From NCBI GenBank assembly GCA_015956445.1, contig WIUZ02000015.1:974387-1038386 (forward strand): a stretch of 64,000 nucleotides of DNA, read 5' to 3'. The notes beneath the pieces are model-generated. The model was not told where the DNA came from, ran no database searches, and was given only the letters and a program-made list of their open reading frames with translations. Numbering within the stretch: position 1 is the first letter of the stretch; every line of letters starts with the position of its first letter. The stretch comes from Thelephora terrestris. Lineage: Eukaryota > Basidiomycota > Agaricomycetes > Thelephorales > Thelephoraceae. Both the position numbers and the translations under genes were made by a program. Of the stretch, positions 1 through 10,827 are shown piece after piece.

Positions 1-2553
1 AATGTTGATGACGAGGAGACAGAGCTTGACCTAAACGCGCGATCGTGCAATCCTCAAACTGGCACGGGGAGCAGGAAGTTTCAATCGTTTCAACTCCATG
101 AAGAGCATGTACAGAATGGGAAAAAAGTACAACGGTTGCGAAGCGATCCATCAGCTCACTATGTCCCAGTGCCGATTGGCCCAGCTTTCCCTCGACGGGA
201 TCGCAGTCTACAGCATGCCAAGTATTGTCGCCTGATGTTGATCCTGTTTAAGCCATGGCGTGTAGTCGGCGACTTGCGGGATGCTGGGGAAACATGGATC
301 ACAGCTTTCAACAAGTTTGGAACTGTATGTGCCGAGCCGACGAAATGTATCCTTGACAACATGCAAGTTATGCACGAATGTAAAGATGCGAAGGATGTTG
401 AGGACAACCGCAGGAGGGATGCACGCCGAGACATCACTGAATCAAGATGGCTGGGTAGGAATGACATTGAAGAGTTTGGAGGGGACGATATGAATGATGA
501 CCTTCTGGAACACCTCGATTCTGTAGTCAACTATGCAGCTGACCGGAGGTCCAGGATAGACGTGGAGGTTGCTGAATGCTTGAATGAGATTCGGCAGTCC
601 GGTGTTCTCACTCAATCAGAGCAGCTGCAGGTAAAACGTGTTCAGAATGACCCTGAACTTGTGCTTCCCGATGATTTACCACTTGAGGACATCTGGAGAA
701 CGAGCTATGACAACCGGCGAACAAAATGGAAACATGATATGTGCGCGCCTCCCGAACAACCTCCTGAGCCACAGACTGTTAATGATCCACGTTTGTCAAG
801 TTTTGATTCCAACATGATGGGGCACACTCACACAGTGACACGTCTCGACGTCCAGCCACAGCAATCGTGCGTTGTCATCGAAGAGGTGATTGCAAAATGG
901 TCCCTGAATGAAGAGCAGGCTCGCGCCTTTTCTCTAGTTGCATCTCACTCACAAACAAGCGTCCACACAGAGCCTTTGAGGTTGTACTTGGGTGGTCCTG
1001 GTGGAACGGGGAAATCGAGAGTGATAGCAGCCCTGACAGATTTCTTCGCTGAGTGTAAAGAATCTCGCAGGCTTTGCCTAGCTTCATTCACTGGGATAGC
1101 GGCAAAAAACATCAATGGAACTACACTCCACACAGCGCTTGCTCTGAACCAAGATCAGAAGAACCGTCATAGGGGAAATGCGAAGACCAGGGCTGATCTT
1201 GTTGCAATGTGGTCCGGTGTAGACTATCTTTTCATAGATGAGGTTTCAATGATTGGATGCTATCTGCTCTACCAGATTCATACGGCATTGGTCGGAGCAA
1301 AAGGTTGTACTGATTTGTTTGGAGGGATGAGCGTCATCTTCGCTGGAGACTTTGCTCAACTGCCCCCTGTTGGACAGATTAAACTCTTCAGCCGAACGAG
1401 ATCGTCGAAGGAAGCCATTGTTTTTGGTCAGCTTCTGTGGCGGTCTGTGGGAATGGTTGTTATGCTTACCCAACCAATGCGCCAGATGGGCCATGAGAAC
1501 AAACCCTTCGTTGACCTGCTTGAAAGACTTCGTGACGGGAGGTGTACAACTGATGATTTCAGTCTATTGAATACTCGACTATTGAACATTGCGCTGGATG
1601 AAGGGTCCCGACCACAATGGCAACGCGCCCCAATGATCGTCTATACAAACGCCATTAAGGATGCAATCAATCTTGAGGCGACGGTGGCATTTGCACAAAG
1701 AACCAGCCAGGAGGTTCATTGGTATCGTGCCGTGGACACTTACTGTGGAAAACCGATTGACGACGAGGCGATCAATGGTCTCCTCGATGCTTTGCCATCT
1801 AACAAGACTGGCGGTCGTGTCCGTGATCTCCCGCTGGTATTGGGTATGCCGGTCATGATCACTGAAAATTTTGATGTGATTGGAGGCATTGTGAACGGGA
1901 GTACTGGGATCCTCCGGAAGGTTTGGTATCGTGTTGATGGCACTAATAGGAGGTACATCACCTCCTGCATTGTGGAACTTCCTGATACCACGGCGGATGC
2001 TCTTCCCAACCTCCCTCCCAGATATGTTGCTGTCCTACCCAACACTGTAGAGATGAAGGCAATCCGACATCCAAACTCTGGCCGCACCTGCACGCTCCGC
2101 CGGCATCAAGTACCTCTGGACGCTGGGTTTGCGATCACAGCACACAAGGCGCAAGGTCAAACATTGAAGAACATCATCGTTGACTTAGCCAGCTGTGTCG
2201 GGACAGAAGCCGCCTACGTCATGGTATCCCGATGCACAAGCCTCGAAGGCCTCATGGTTCTCCGACCGTTTCCTATCGGCAAGATCACGATCCACCGTTC
2301 ACAGGAGGCTCGGGATGAGTTCCGTCGTCTGGAAAGGCTCAATTCCCAAACAATTACCAGTTGTGGAGCCCGCCCAATTGGCGATGTCAGCTCGTCTGCC
2401 GTTCACGAGATCCCCGCTGCTGAGGAGGTTTCACAAATTCCAACTTTATTTTCGGGGTCAAGCCCTCCGAACATTGGCAGCGCAACCCAGCTTCTAGGCC
2501 ATATATGGAATGTTCAGGAAGAGAGTGGTACGTTACTTCTAATCCATTCCTGA
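1..2553 (+). CDS. Helitron-type PIF1-like helicase, C-terminal part (5' end outside window)
   Basis: The frame is open from base 1 to the stop at 2553 (about 850 codons), so the N-terminus, where a Helitron carries its Rep nuclease, lies upstream of the window. An early segment reads PIGPAFPRRDR followed by YCRLMLILFKPWR, the signature that precedes the helicase in fungal Helitron proteins. The superfamily 1 helicase follows: Walker A GGPGGTGKSRVI (about 990-1020), Walker B FIDEVSMIG (about 1235-1260), GDFAQLPPVG (motif III type), GFAITAHKAQGQTL and YVMVSRCTSLEGL (motifs V and VI). Such proteins unwind and copy the element during rolling-circle transposition. The C-terminal half is unbroken, so it may be recent. 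I could not place the element's 3' hairpin and CTRR end. A cellular PIF1 is less likely because of the long Helitron-type N-terminal extension. Confidence 0.85.
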   Translation, partial: NVDDEETELDLNARSCNPQTGTGSRKFQSFQLHEEHVQNGKKVQRLRSDPSAHYVPVPIGPAFPRRDRSLQHAKYCRLMLILFKPWRVVGDLRDAGETWITAFNKFGTVCAEPTKCILDNMQVMHECKDAKDVEDNRRRDARRDITESRWLGRNDIEEFGGDDMNDDLLEHLDSVVNYAADRRSRIDVEVAECLNEIRQSGVLTQSEQLQVKRVQNDPELVLPDDLPLEDIWRTSYDNRRTKWKHDMCAPPEQPPEPQTVNDPRLSSFDSNMMGHTHTVTRLDVQPQQSCVVIEEVIAKWSLNEEQARAFSLVASHSQTSVHTEPLRLYLGGPGGTGKSRVIAALTDFFAECKESRRLCLASFTGIAAKNINGTTLHTALALNQDQKNRHRGNAKTRADLVAMWSGVDYLFIDEVSMIGCYLLYQIHTALVGAKGCTDLFGGMSVIFAGDFAQLPPVGQIKLFSRTRSSKEAIVFGQLLWRSVGMVVMLTQPMRQMGHENKPFVDLLERLRDGRCTTDDFSLLNTRLLNIALDEGSRPQWQRAPMIVYTNAIKDAINLEATVAFAQRTSQEVHWYRAVDTYCGKPIDDEAINGLLDALPSNKTGGRVRDLPLVLGMPVMITENFDVIGGIVNGSTGILRKVWYRVDGTNRRYITSCIVELPDTTADALPNLPPRYVAVLPNTVEMKAIRHPNSGRTCTLRRHQVPLDAGFAITAHKAQGQTLKNIIVDLASCVGTEAAYVMVSRCTSLEGLMVLRPFPIGKITIHRSQEARDEFRRLERLNSQTITSCGARPIGDVSSSAVHEIPAAEEVSQIPTLFSGSSPPNIGSATQLLGHIWNVQEESGTLLLIHS

Positions 2554-2767
2554 ACTCCGCTGTTCCTGACTGCGCTGGCAATAGGGCGCAGCGGAAAAAG
2601 GAAGATTTTCGGTTCAGAGTCGGCCGGCGAAAACCCACCCAAGAGGAAGAAACAATCCTGACGACACTCCCATATTTAACCACTTCCTATCTGTTTGAGG
2701 ATCGTTCGCTCCACCCCCCTCTTCGAGCCCGAATCCCCACTATCTTGTTGTCACCTTTTCGTCACCC

Positions 2768-4122
2768 ATGCCCCCTTTGTCTTACGAAGAACGTGCTTCA
2801 TCGGGTCTCTATACTCAATTGGCAACGACCTTTGATGAACAGCCGAATTCGCTTGCTACGGTTGACTATGGTATCCACTTTAGTGGACAATCTACTGCTT
2901 GGCGCAACGGAGATGTTAAGAATTTTCGAACGACTTTCTATCAAATGGGCAAGACTCCTGAGGAACCCACCGACGAGGAACTGGTCGTGAATATCATCGG
3001 CGAGGTTGCTCATGAGGGCAGCGAGTTGGGCGCACGGGGGAATGCGTGGTTGAACCCCGGTCAGAAGATCATGGACAAGAATTCTGTCAGGGACATCCTA
3101 GTTCTCGTCCAACCCACTTTGGCAACAGAACCGTTGGAAGCTCTGTATGAGAATCAGATCCGTACCATTGAAGACATGGAAAGTAAGATTACTCTCCCCG
3201 CTCCAAAGGTATGTACTGTTTCGACTACATACCTTCACCCTTGTTTACTTTGCGTTGCAGGCTAGCAAGGTTACTCATTGTGTTCGTTCAATCGACGAAG
3301 GAACATCGCTCGTCGTTACGATGCCGTTGAAATTCAAGGTCCGTTTTCCGGCTTTCAACTCATGGCGACATTTCTCACTAGGTAGGCTAGGTCCCCGATG
3401 AAGAATTCCATGCCATCCGCCCTAAGTTGAAACGGTCGTTGACGGCAGCTGTATCTGGCGGAAGTACTTCCCGTGGGTATTTCCATCGCTTCGCCATGTC
3501 GTTGCGCTCATTCGCTCGTTCGCAGGACCCGAGCCTCAGCTCAAGGGCTTGTATGAGCCCCGGCTCCTACCTGATTATGACCCGAGCATTTTCAGCCTCA
3601 GGAGGGCCATGCTTGCCCAGCAGGATATACGAGACACCGATGGCAGTTGATTGCCCCATGGGATACCCAAGCCGCTCTCCGTCCTGGAACTCTCGTGAGT
3701 GTTGAAGCGACTTTGATCGTGTATAACTTTGGCCCTCCAAGTACCTCCACCGTATGCCTTTCACATTTCTTTTTTCAGTTGCGGAACTAAATGCCGCACA
3801 GGTCTTCCAGATCCAGGGCCGCCGCGTCAAGATCCTCGAGCAATCACCGTTGCCGCTCGCAGAATCTCCACCGCCAGTCGAAGAGCCTCTTTCACCGGTT
3901 GAGCAGGCTGTGACCCACACCCCTTCTACATCATCTGGGGCCCAGTCATCGTCACGCCTCCCTTCCTCGCCCTCTCGCAAGAATTCACCTGCAAAGAAGC
4001 CGAGGCAAGCAGCAGGCCCTTCCGTCGAACCCAACCCTGCCTCCGCCTCTGCTATTACGGTTCCTAACCAACCTGCTACTGGCAGATCTTCAGCGAAACG
4101 CCCCACTGCTAACACGAAGTAG
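2768..4122 (+). pseudogene. Uncharacterised intron-containing ORF with frameshifts, probably transposon-associated
   Basis: Four exons can be proposed: 2768-3208 (start MPPLSYEERASSG), 3261-3338, 3391-3694 and 3779-4122, separated by GT...AG introns of 52, 52 and 84 nt. Exons 1, 2 and 4 are open in compatible frames. Exon 3 changes frame near 3424 (a segment starting VETVVDGSCIWRKYFPWVF is in another frame) and again near 3640 (before RWQLIAPWDTQAALRPGTL). The segment LRPGTLVAELNAAQVFQIQG joined to RRVKILE resembles, from memory, an unnamed protein type repeated in Agaricomycete genomes and often linked to mobile elements; I cannot name a domain. The tail (from about 3840) is rich in Ser, Pro and Thr. 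The frame breaks suggest a decayed copy lying next to the Helitron. Confidence 0.5.
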
Positions 4123-5579
4123 GACAACCGTATTAGCTGTTAACAATTCCTATTGAACGATTCCCCCCCCTGATCCCTCTTATTTCTTCTCGCCTGTCCG
4201 CCCAATTTCCTACTGTACTTGTGCCTTCGAAACGAACTGTAACTACTATCGGTTGAATCCCTATTGTACTCGCCTCAATTTACGTATGAACTCCCCTCAT
4301 CTCCCCCAGTATGGACCATACTATGCGTGATCCTCTTCCCCGGTACGGAACTTATGTGATTTCAGTGAATTTAGTACAATCCTGTAAGCGCTGTGACGAC
4401 GGTACTTATTAGTGCCACTAACGGCGCCCGCCAGCACCACGGGCGGGGGCCTCGGATCAGTGCCTCCCTGAAATAGATCCCAACAGATATCATCGAATAT
4501 GTCAATCGGAACGGTGCGGTTCGCCCGCGAATCCATCCACCAGCGCGGGCATATTGTCATCATCATGGTCCACCCCGGTTGCACCGCCGGTCCCATGACC
4601 TATGACCTAGGAAGTCTAACACCGATTAGGAGATATGCGACTCAATGGTGACATAGACGCACCTTCGTATTGGAATCATCTTGTTCGTGACTGACGAGAA
4701 AGTGGAAATGTGTTGCACCACGGCCAACAAATTCCACAAGTACCGCACAAGAAGGATTTGTGCCTGAAATGGCGGGCTCCGCTGTTTCATCTGGAGACAT
4801 CGTAAGTGATCTGAGCCTCGGGAGCAAACGGTTGGGGGCGCACTCGCGTTGGGTGTACGATTTCCAGGAGCACTCATGCTATCCACAAGATGGAATGTTT
4901 GGAGGTACGTCCATTCTCGGATGCATTCCCTTTAACGACCTAGCCATTGCTACTTACGAGACTTTCCTTGTGTACGAGGTATCACTTTGACCGACCCAAG
5001 GCGATTGGGCTTAACATTTTTGTGAGGGCTGTGCAGGTTCTATCTGTGACTAGCCCACTTATAGAATGCGGCCGGAACATCATTACACATGCCACAAACA
5101 ACCCACCTGACTCTGGAGCTCAGACACTTGGGACAATCTGCTCGTGATGATTACCCACCTGTCAGGCTCGGCCGCCATCTGTCACCCACCATAACAGGTT
5201 GTGTGTGGTGGAGTCCCTCATGCCAAGTGCGTATGCTGTCCATGGGATCATTTTCGGGACACCTTCTCGTTTGTAACATACTTTCGGTAGATCCGACACA
5301 AAGGTGTCCCGACAGAACCCAACCTATCCTTAAACCTGAAGTCTGAAATGCTCACGCATACATTGCAAATGACTGATATGGGTAGTGAGGGACAAATGCC
5401 GAGCACTGAGACTCTGGTCTTCAGCCTACTCGAAAGGCTCTGGTTTTCCCGAGTTTTCACCTCCGGTCATGCAACTCGTCCGTTACCTGTGTTCCCCAAG
5501 AGCATCAAAGCTTGCTGGTAAGTGTCACAATTTACAACTGTCGGCCATGCCAATTAACTTAGGTGTTTGTGAAGCACGA
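4123..5579. other. Stretch without a confident gene
   Basis: No coherent coding region was found. A likely intron at 5518-5562 (gtaagt...ttag, 45 nt) and open sequence before it (from about 5470, frame of MQLVRYLCSPRASKLAG) may be an upstream exon of the gene that follows. The only other ORFs are short and overlapping. Confidence 0.4.
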
Positions 5580-6351
5580 ATGGCCGCCCCGCCCCACCAC
5601 ATGTGGTACGAAGCGGACATCCAGCAGATTGCGACCGCTGAGCTACAGGCTCAGGATGAAAAGGATGTGGAAGCTCTCATGCTTCTTGCAACGTCGCTTC
5701 AGGTTTGCGGCTGCGTCATCTAGAAGTTCTGTTATAACTTGGCCACAGATCGACAAACACCAGTTCCCCCTTCGCCCTCCTGGAAACTCGACTACATCCG
5801 GATTTGTGTCCTATTGGTTTTGGGACCTACGCCCCGCATTGAGGGGACTGTACAAAATCGACAACGCCGAAAGATTCTGCGCATGCTTTTTGTTGTCACT
5901 CAATGACAACAACCATGTCCCTCTTTACACAGCTATGTTTGTTCGCAGTATTTGTTCAAAAGTCCGCGAACGAACCACCTTGACCGCCGAGTTCGATGAC
6001 ATCGCGTTTCGCGTTGACTCCGGAATAATCTCTGGGTACATCCAGTTCAGGACTGGGTATCTTCGTGACACGTTCGATTGGGTCAAGGAACACGCCTCCG
6101 TGTGGCTAATCGACACATATGGACCTGTGTACTACGAAACAAACTCCTCCGTGATTGGTCATCACACAATCAAAGCATGGCAGGCAATTATTCACGCCAC
6201 TCTTGAGTGAGTTTGTTATATTCTTGCTGTGCTCAACTTTTCTCAACGACTTGTCACGAGACAACTTACTTACCCTACTTGAAATTGGGTGTGTCAAATC
6301 AGTGCGGTCACGAGAAAGAACGGCTATGTTGGAGTACAGGTTCCGTTGTGA
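5580..6351 (+). CDS. Hypothetical three-exon protein (209 aa)
   Basis: Exons 5580-5702, 5749-6206 and 6303-6351 are joined by GT...AG introns of 46 and 96 nt and give one frame of 210 codons ending at TGA 6349-6351. The protein starts MAAPPHHMWYEADIQQIATA, has an acidic helical N-terminus, then an aromatic-rich part (SYWFWDLRPALRGLY, FDWVKEHASVWLIDTYGP) and ends NGYVGVQVPL. I do not recognise a family. The start is uncertain because an intron-like 5518-5562 would add upstream in-frame residues. It lies between two other unnamed ORFs downstream of the Helitron helicase and could be cargo or a host gene. Confidence 0.5.
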
Positions 6352-6471
6352 ATAGTTGTATCTTGTAAACCCATGTAAAATCTATTAAAGCATGTAACTT
6401 ACCATCGCGAAACGTCCCGGGCTCTGCCGCTCGCCGGCCCTACGCCTTATATGGGAGTATCATCCCTCTAG

Positions 6472-7011
6472 GAGCTGATGCCGAAGAGTTGGAGGCAAAG
6501 CTGAAAGAAATCAAATTGAAATGGGCAGAGTAAGTTTTCTCTCGTATACTTGACACACTTGGCACACTTATTGACAGAGTTTATAGCTGTGATACAAGGA
6601 TGATTCCCTACATGGTGTCTGCCCGCAACTGGTTTGGGAAGGCTCCAAGAAAGAATAAACCTCTGGGTTCAGATGTCCGTAAGGAACTTTTGGGAATTCG
6701 CGAAGAGCTTTCAGCTCTGAGTGATCAACTAAATGTAAGTGTTCTAGCTTGGCAATGTTCGTGAGTCTCACAGTGTACAGATGCTTGCACAGGCCATAGT
6801 ATTGGAATTACAGAGAGGTGATCAGGGTCAGACACAGGCTGGTCCTTCTGGGGACCCCGGAACCACATCCCAGATGGCCCATGATCACCAACAACAACTA
6901 CCGCCCGACCAACAACAACTACTGCCTGACCAACAACAACTACCACCCAACCAAACCCCTCCTGTCAATTTAGCCCACTCGTCTGTCAAGGCAGCAAACA
7001 GTCCAACGTAG
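6472..7011 (+). CDS. Hypothetical protein with coiled-coil and Gln/Pro-rich tail, 5' end unresolved
   Basis: Three exons are visible: 6472-6529 (GADAEELEAKLKEIKLKWA), 6578-6734 (VYSCDTRMIPYMVSARNWF, ending EELSALSDQLN) and 6781-7011 (MLAQAIVLELQRGDQ, ending AANSPT before the stop). Introns of 48 and 46 nt start gtaagt and end acag. No in-frame ATG precedes the first exon, so at least one 5' exon is missing; the gene may be continuous with the one ending at 6351. The charged heptad-like segments suggest a coiled coil, and the last exon repeats a PxxQQQLLP-type unit three times (about 6888-6956). No known family recognised. Confidence 0.4.
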
Positions 7012-7240
7012 ACCTCAAACAGTCCCAACTTGATCCTGCGGGGATATAGGAGGCAAATGGAGGTGCGACCACACATGGAGCCCAGGGAGATGAGTAATGG
7101 AGGAGAGTTTCCAATAGAAGACACCTGCGAAGCACGTCAAAAATTCTAGATTTCAGTCACTGTGGTTTTCACAATGGGCGGTGTTAAGGCAATCAATTAT
7201 TGTACATGTATATACAAGACCTTGGTCTAGTAGAGGCGCG

Positions 7241-8738
7241 TCACAAAGCACTGGCGAGAACCTTGGCACCCGTCGTTCCTGTGTAACAATCCATGCAACG
7301 TGTTCGAATCGTCCGTGTCTCACAAGTGATCACTGGCCCGCAGACAAGGTACTTGAATCCCCCTTTCACCTTTTCCTCCTTTACCGCAGACTCGAGCAGC
7401 TGCATACCACAGTCCTCCATAGAAAGGCGAACGTCCATGCAGAGCACCAACCGAAACTTCCGTGCGCTGTGGATCTTGTGAAGCACCGTCAGATGCCATG
7501 GGAAACCATAGAGATTTGGTCGAAGGCGATGTTGGATGCAAATGAGGTCCCGCCTGCAGGTCCCGCAAAATGACCACCCACCAAGGTCGCAGTCGTGGTA
7601 GGTGATTACGACGTCGAGCATTCCAGGAGATGCCACGGAGGAAAGCACAGTCTTCAAGAACTCGGGTGCTGAGCCCCCGGCTCTGGTGATCGACTGTGCT
7701 GTGGTCTCGAGCGTTCGAAGAGACTTGTTCCGTGACAAATCGAAACACAAGCTTTTCGCTACAGATCACCCCGATAAGTCCATCTCCTTTTCTTCAGAAA
7801 CAAAGCTCACCGTATGGATCGGTTGGATACAATCGAAGTGTCTCCAGGGTCTCTGCACACTGTTCCAAAAGCAGTGGCAGGCACTTCACCCCGAAGAGGT
7901 CCATGCGGTGAAACCGGAGTCCCCCAAAAAGCGTGACCATATCCTTCAAAATTTGTTCCCTCGTGAATAATGCGAGCGTCAACCGTCCTCGCAGTGGAGG
8001 GGAGGAGAGGGGAACGAGCGTCGTGTCGGCTGTAGTCTCTCCTTCATCCCTGAGGGAAAGGTAGTGAATCTTGAGGTCTTGGAGGTTCGGAAAGAGTCCA
8101 ATGAAATAGACGATCTGTCGGGAAGAGCCGTACGGCCGTCTGAGGGCAAGGAACCGGAGTGTCGGCGAAAGGTGTCCGAAGTACTGTCGGAGATTTGGAA
8201 TGAAGCTGGATACCGCGAGATCATCTATTCCAAGTTCCTGAAGGTTCTTGAATGCAGAAAAGTAACGCAGGTTACATCCCTCGAGCTCTTTAGGAGTGAA
8301 CCAGGCATTAAAATACCACACGCGGACCCGGAGTCGTTTGACGAGTGGGGGTAGGCCGAACTCGTACATCTTTTTGAGCGGCTCGGGCCACTGCATCGGG
8401 TGCATTTTGTCCATCGGGGCCACGGAATCGTGGTCTGTTGTGAGGGAGTAGTGGAGGTGACGGACGGTAGCAAGGTACCACAAACGGCAAGTCAAGGAGC
8501 ATGCTAGGAGGGCGTCCATGTCGCCAACGAAGTAGGAGAGAATCTCTTCTGTGAGTTCCACCGGGAGCTCAGCTATTGGAGATGGGCCTGTGATAATCAC
8601 CTTCGTGGTGAAAAGCAACTTGATTCTGGATTTTATTCGACCCCAGAGTTGGACAAGTGGCTGGTTCGCTGCAACAGTGTTAGCAACACGCGATAGGGGT
8701 GAGATACAGCGTGGGCAAGCACTTGTTAACGTGGGCAT
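7241..8738 (-). CDS. F-box protein, paralogue A
   Basis: Two exons, 8738-7811 and 7758-7241, with a 52-nt intron (gtgagc...tgtag) give 481 aa. The intron removes in-frame stops that would otherwise split the gene. The F-box is at about residues 55-95 (AELPVELTEEILSYFVGDM, then ACSLTCRLWYLATVRHLHY); LRR-like segments follow (KNLQELGIDDLAV, SPTLRFLALRRPYGSSRQIV, FPNLQDLKIHYLSL). F-box proteins couple substrates to SCF ubiquitin ligases through Skp1; the substrate cannot be predicted. A close paralogue lies at 16368-17851 on the same strand with an intron at the equivalent codon. Length and architecture are typical of the large Agaricomycete F-box expansions. Confidence 0.85.
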
Positions 8739-9249
8739 ATTTATTTGTCACCGGTGTCGTCGTTGCCGTGAGTTCTTAACTTCTTGCTGAGGATGCAAAG
8801 TGGCGTAAGCTGAGAGCTGATCTGGGTCGAGGGGTGGCGCAGGCTCCGACCCGGCGAAACTTCCACAGTCCCAAAAAGGAAGGATCTATTATCGTCCGTA
8901 CGGAGACGTGGAATCATACTGAAGGCTGGATAGAAACCCCCCCCCCCTTCCTCACACACACACACCTCATCGAGAGCTAGATGAGGAGGTTTGTTCTGGC
9001 TGGTGGGACGCCGTCGTCGCATCAGCCACACCGCACAGCGATGGGCATAGGTTCAACCTGGGACTGATTTTCGCAAGAGCGCAAACAAATATTCGCATCA
9101 CATTACAAAGTGTATCAACGAACGCGACAGATCCCGCGAGTGCTACCTGACTCCCGCGCCAAAGAACGCTAAGAACTGGACCACCTCCTGTATATTACTT
9201 CATCGTTGGCCTGAAAAATTGGGATGGTCTTCCCACTAAGAAACAATCA
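8739..9249. other. Intergenic, simple repeats
   Basis: No gene seen. Contains a C-run followed by a short (CA)n tract at about 8938-8966. The sequence just upstream of the F-box start resembles the sequence upstream of paralogue B (gtgagttcttgctgagga motif), so the duplicated segment includes some 5' flank. Confidence 0.5.
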
Positions 9250-10827
9250 TCACGCCTTCATAGAAACAGGACACACCTCCCGACCCAACTCGTCGTCCGG
9301 TCTATCGATCTCGAGCGTTCCAACCAAGGGTCCAAATTCCTCAACCACCTTCGCTCGAACGTGCGGTTTCTCCACCCTGAGGCGCTTGAGTTCGAACCCT
9401 GCATTTTGCCGACTCGAAAGGCAATCGAGTAGGTGCGAGGACGGTTCGCCAGCGATCGAGATCAACTCGAGCTTCTGGCAAACGGTGACTGAGCCCGCTC
9501 CGGGTGACAACGCATCCCACAAAGACTCGGCCTCGGGATCCCAGGAGGCCTTCAAACACTCGATCGACCGCAACTCTGAATGTGAACTCAGAAAATCTGC
9601 CCACTCCAGTCCTTCCAACTCCGTTTCCGAAAAATCTAGCTTGAGTTGAGTAACAGATAGCGGAACCAGCGGTTGGATGCAAGCCATGATGGCGTCACGG
9701 ATGGCCACCACGTCGTCAAGGTCGAAGTCGAAGGTTATCCTGAAGGTGCCGATGTTGAGAATCATGAGGTCGGACAGTCCGTCGTCGGTGGTCTCAATCT
9801 CGAAGATCGAGGGATTCGAAAAGAGTCGCTTTTGGATACTGCGATTGGGAACCAGCGAGCTGAGGGACTGCGGGAGATCCCGGGAGGAGATGGGCGAGCG
9901 AATTTGGAGGGAAGTGATAGCGGGGGTATCTATGCGAGACAGGATATAGCCAACAACCGCTGGGGAATTGTCAAGCTCGAGGGTAGTTAGCCTTTGGTAT
10001 TGAACGATTTTCTCCGGTGGGACCTGTCGCTTTATTCCCCCGATGGCGATTCTTGGCCCAACTTGCAACAAGGACAACGATTCCAAGTGCGGTGAAGCGC
10101 CCAAAACCATGAGGAATTCATCTTCGGAAATCTGCACGGGGTGGCCGCAATCTCTGAAATCCAAGTGTAATTCGCTTAACCCGTTGAAAAGGTTGGACGA
10201 CCAGGGCAGCCTGGTGTTCCGAAGATCGAGGGTTTGCAAAGGTATGTCCGTCGGAAGTGGTAAAGCAATCGGGACTTGTATGTTCCCTGGATCAATGAGG
10301 GATCGGGGAGAAAAGTGGATCTTCAGGTGCTTGAGACAAGGAAGGGCCACTTCGAAGATCCATTTGAAGCGAGCAACGTCGGAAGTGTAACCGAAGAGTT
10401 CTAACCTGTGAAGCCTATGGCCGTGAAGTGCCCGCTTTTCTTTCCATTGGTCCAAAAAATCTCGGGCATCTCGGTTCCACGGGTGTAGCTCGGCGATAAG
10501 AACCCGGGGGCTCCCTTTCGACCTTATGAACGCGAGATGCGCCTCCCTGGCCCATCTGCAGTCGACCTTCCACCAGAGCTCTGTCGCAGAACGCATGATG
10601 TTATAGATGTGATGACAAGTGGTGATGATTGGCTTCCAAATGGTGGAGTGCTCCTGGTGATCCATGATATACGATAGGATATGAATGATCGTCTCTTTGG
10701 GGAGTCGCAGCAGTGGGGAACATAGCCAGTTCCTGAGGCGGAGAAGCTTCTTTTGGTGGAGGATAACCGTCGAGATCTCGTTCTCTGACGGGGGATCGAC
10801 CAGGGGGGCGGGGGGAGTGGATTCCAT
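9250..10827 (-). CDS. F-box/LRR-type protein, single exon (525 aa)
   Basis: An uninterrupted 526-codon frame from ATG 10827 to the stop at 9250. Residues about 38-60 read SPLLRLPKETIIHILSYIMD, an F-box in the N-terminal position usual for basidiomycete F-box proteins, followed by a conserved Trp-rich stretch (ATELWWKVDCRWAREAHLAF). The rest is leucine-rich repeat-like: CLKHLKIHFSPRSL, PLQTLDLRNTRLPWSS, LSELHLDFRDCGH, SPHLESLSLLQVG, QRLTTLELDNSPAV. It probably acts as a substrate receptor of an SCF ubiquitin ligase. It is not a close relative of the two F-box paralogues that flank it on the same strand; its C-terminal half has no signature I recognise. Confidence 0.85.
   Translation of the reverse strand: MESTPPAPLVDPPSENEISTVILHQKKLLRLRNWLCSPLLRLPKETIIHILSYIMDHQEHSTIWKPIITTCHHIYNIMRSATELWWKVDCRWAREAHLAFIRSKGSPRVLIAELHPWNRDARDFLDQWKEKRALHGHRLHRLELFGYTSDVARFKWIFEVALPCLKHLKIHFSPRSLIDPGNIQVPIALPLPTDIPLQTLDLRNTRLPWSSNLFNGLSELHLDFRDCGHPVQISEDEFLMVLGASPHLESLSLLQVGPRIAIGGIKRQVPPEKIVQYQRLTTLELDNSPAVVGYILSRIDTPAITSLQIRSPISSRDLPQSLSSLVPNRSIQKRLFSNPSIFEIETTDDGLSDLMILNIGTFRITFDFDLDDVVAIRDAIMACIQPLVPLSVTQLKLDFSETELEGLEWADFLSSHSELRSIECLKASWDPEAESLWDALSPGAGSVTVCQKLELISIAGEPSSHLLDCLSSRQNAGFELKRLRVEKPHVRAKVVEEFGPLVGTLEIDRPDDELGREVCPVSMKA

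Noticed and set aside
1-2553. Cellular PIF1 helicase gene
   Set aside because: The FPRRDR...FKPWR type region before the helicase is found in Helitron proteins, not in cellular PIF1.
6888-6960. Protein-level repeat as CRISPR-like array
   Set aside because: It is a coding PxxQQQLLP repeat of three units inside an exon; there are no spacers and the organism is eukaryotic.
9673-9990. Plus-strand ORFs antisense to the F-box gene
   Set aside because: Shadow frames of the intact minus-strand 525-aa gene.
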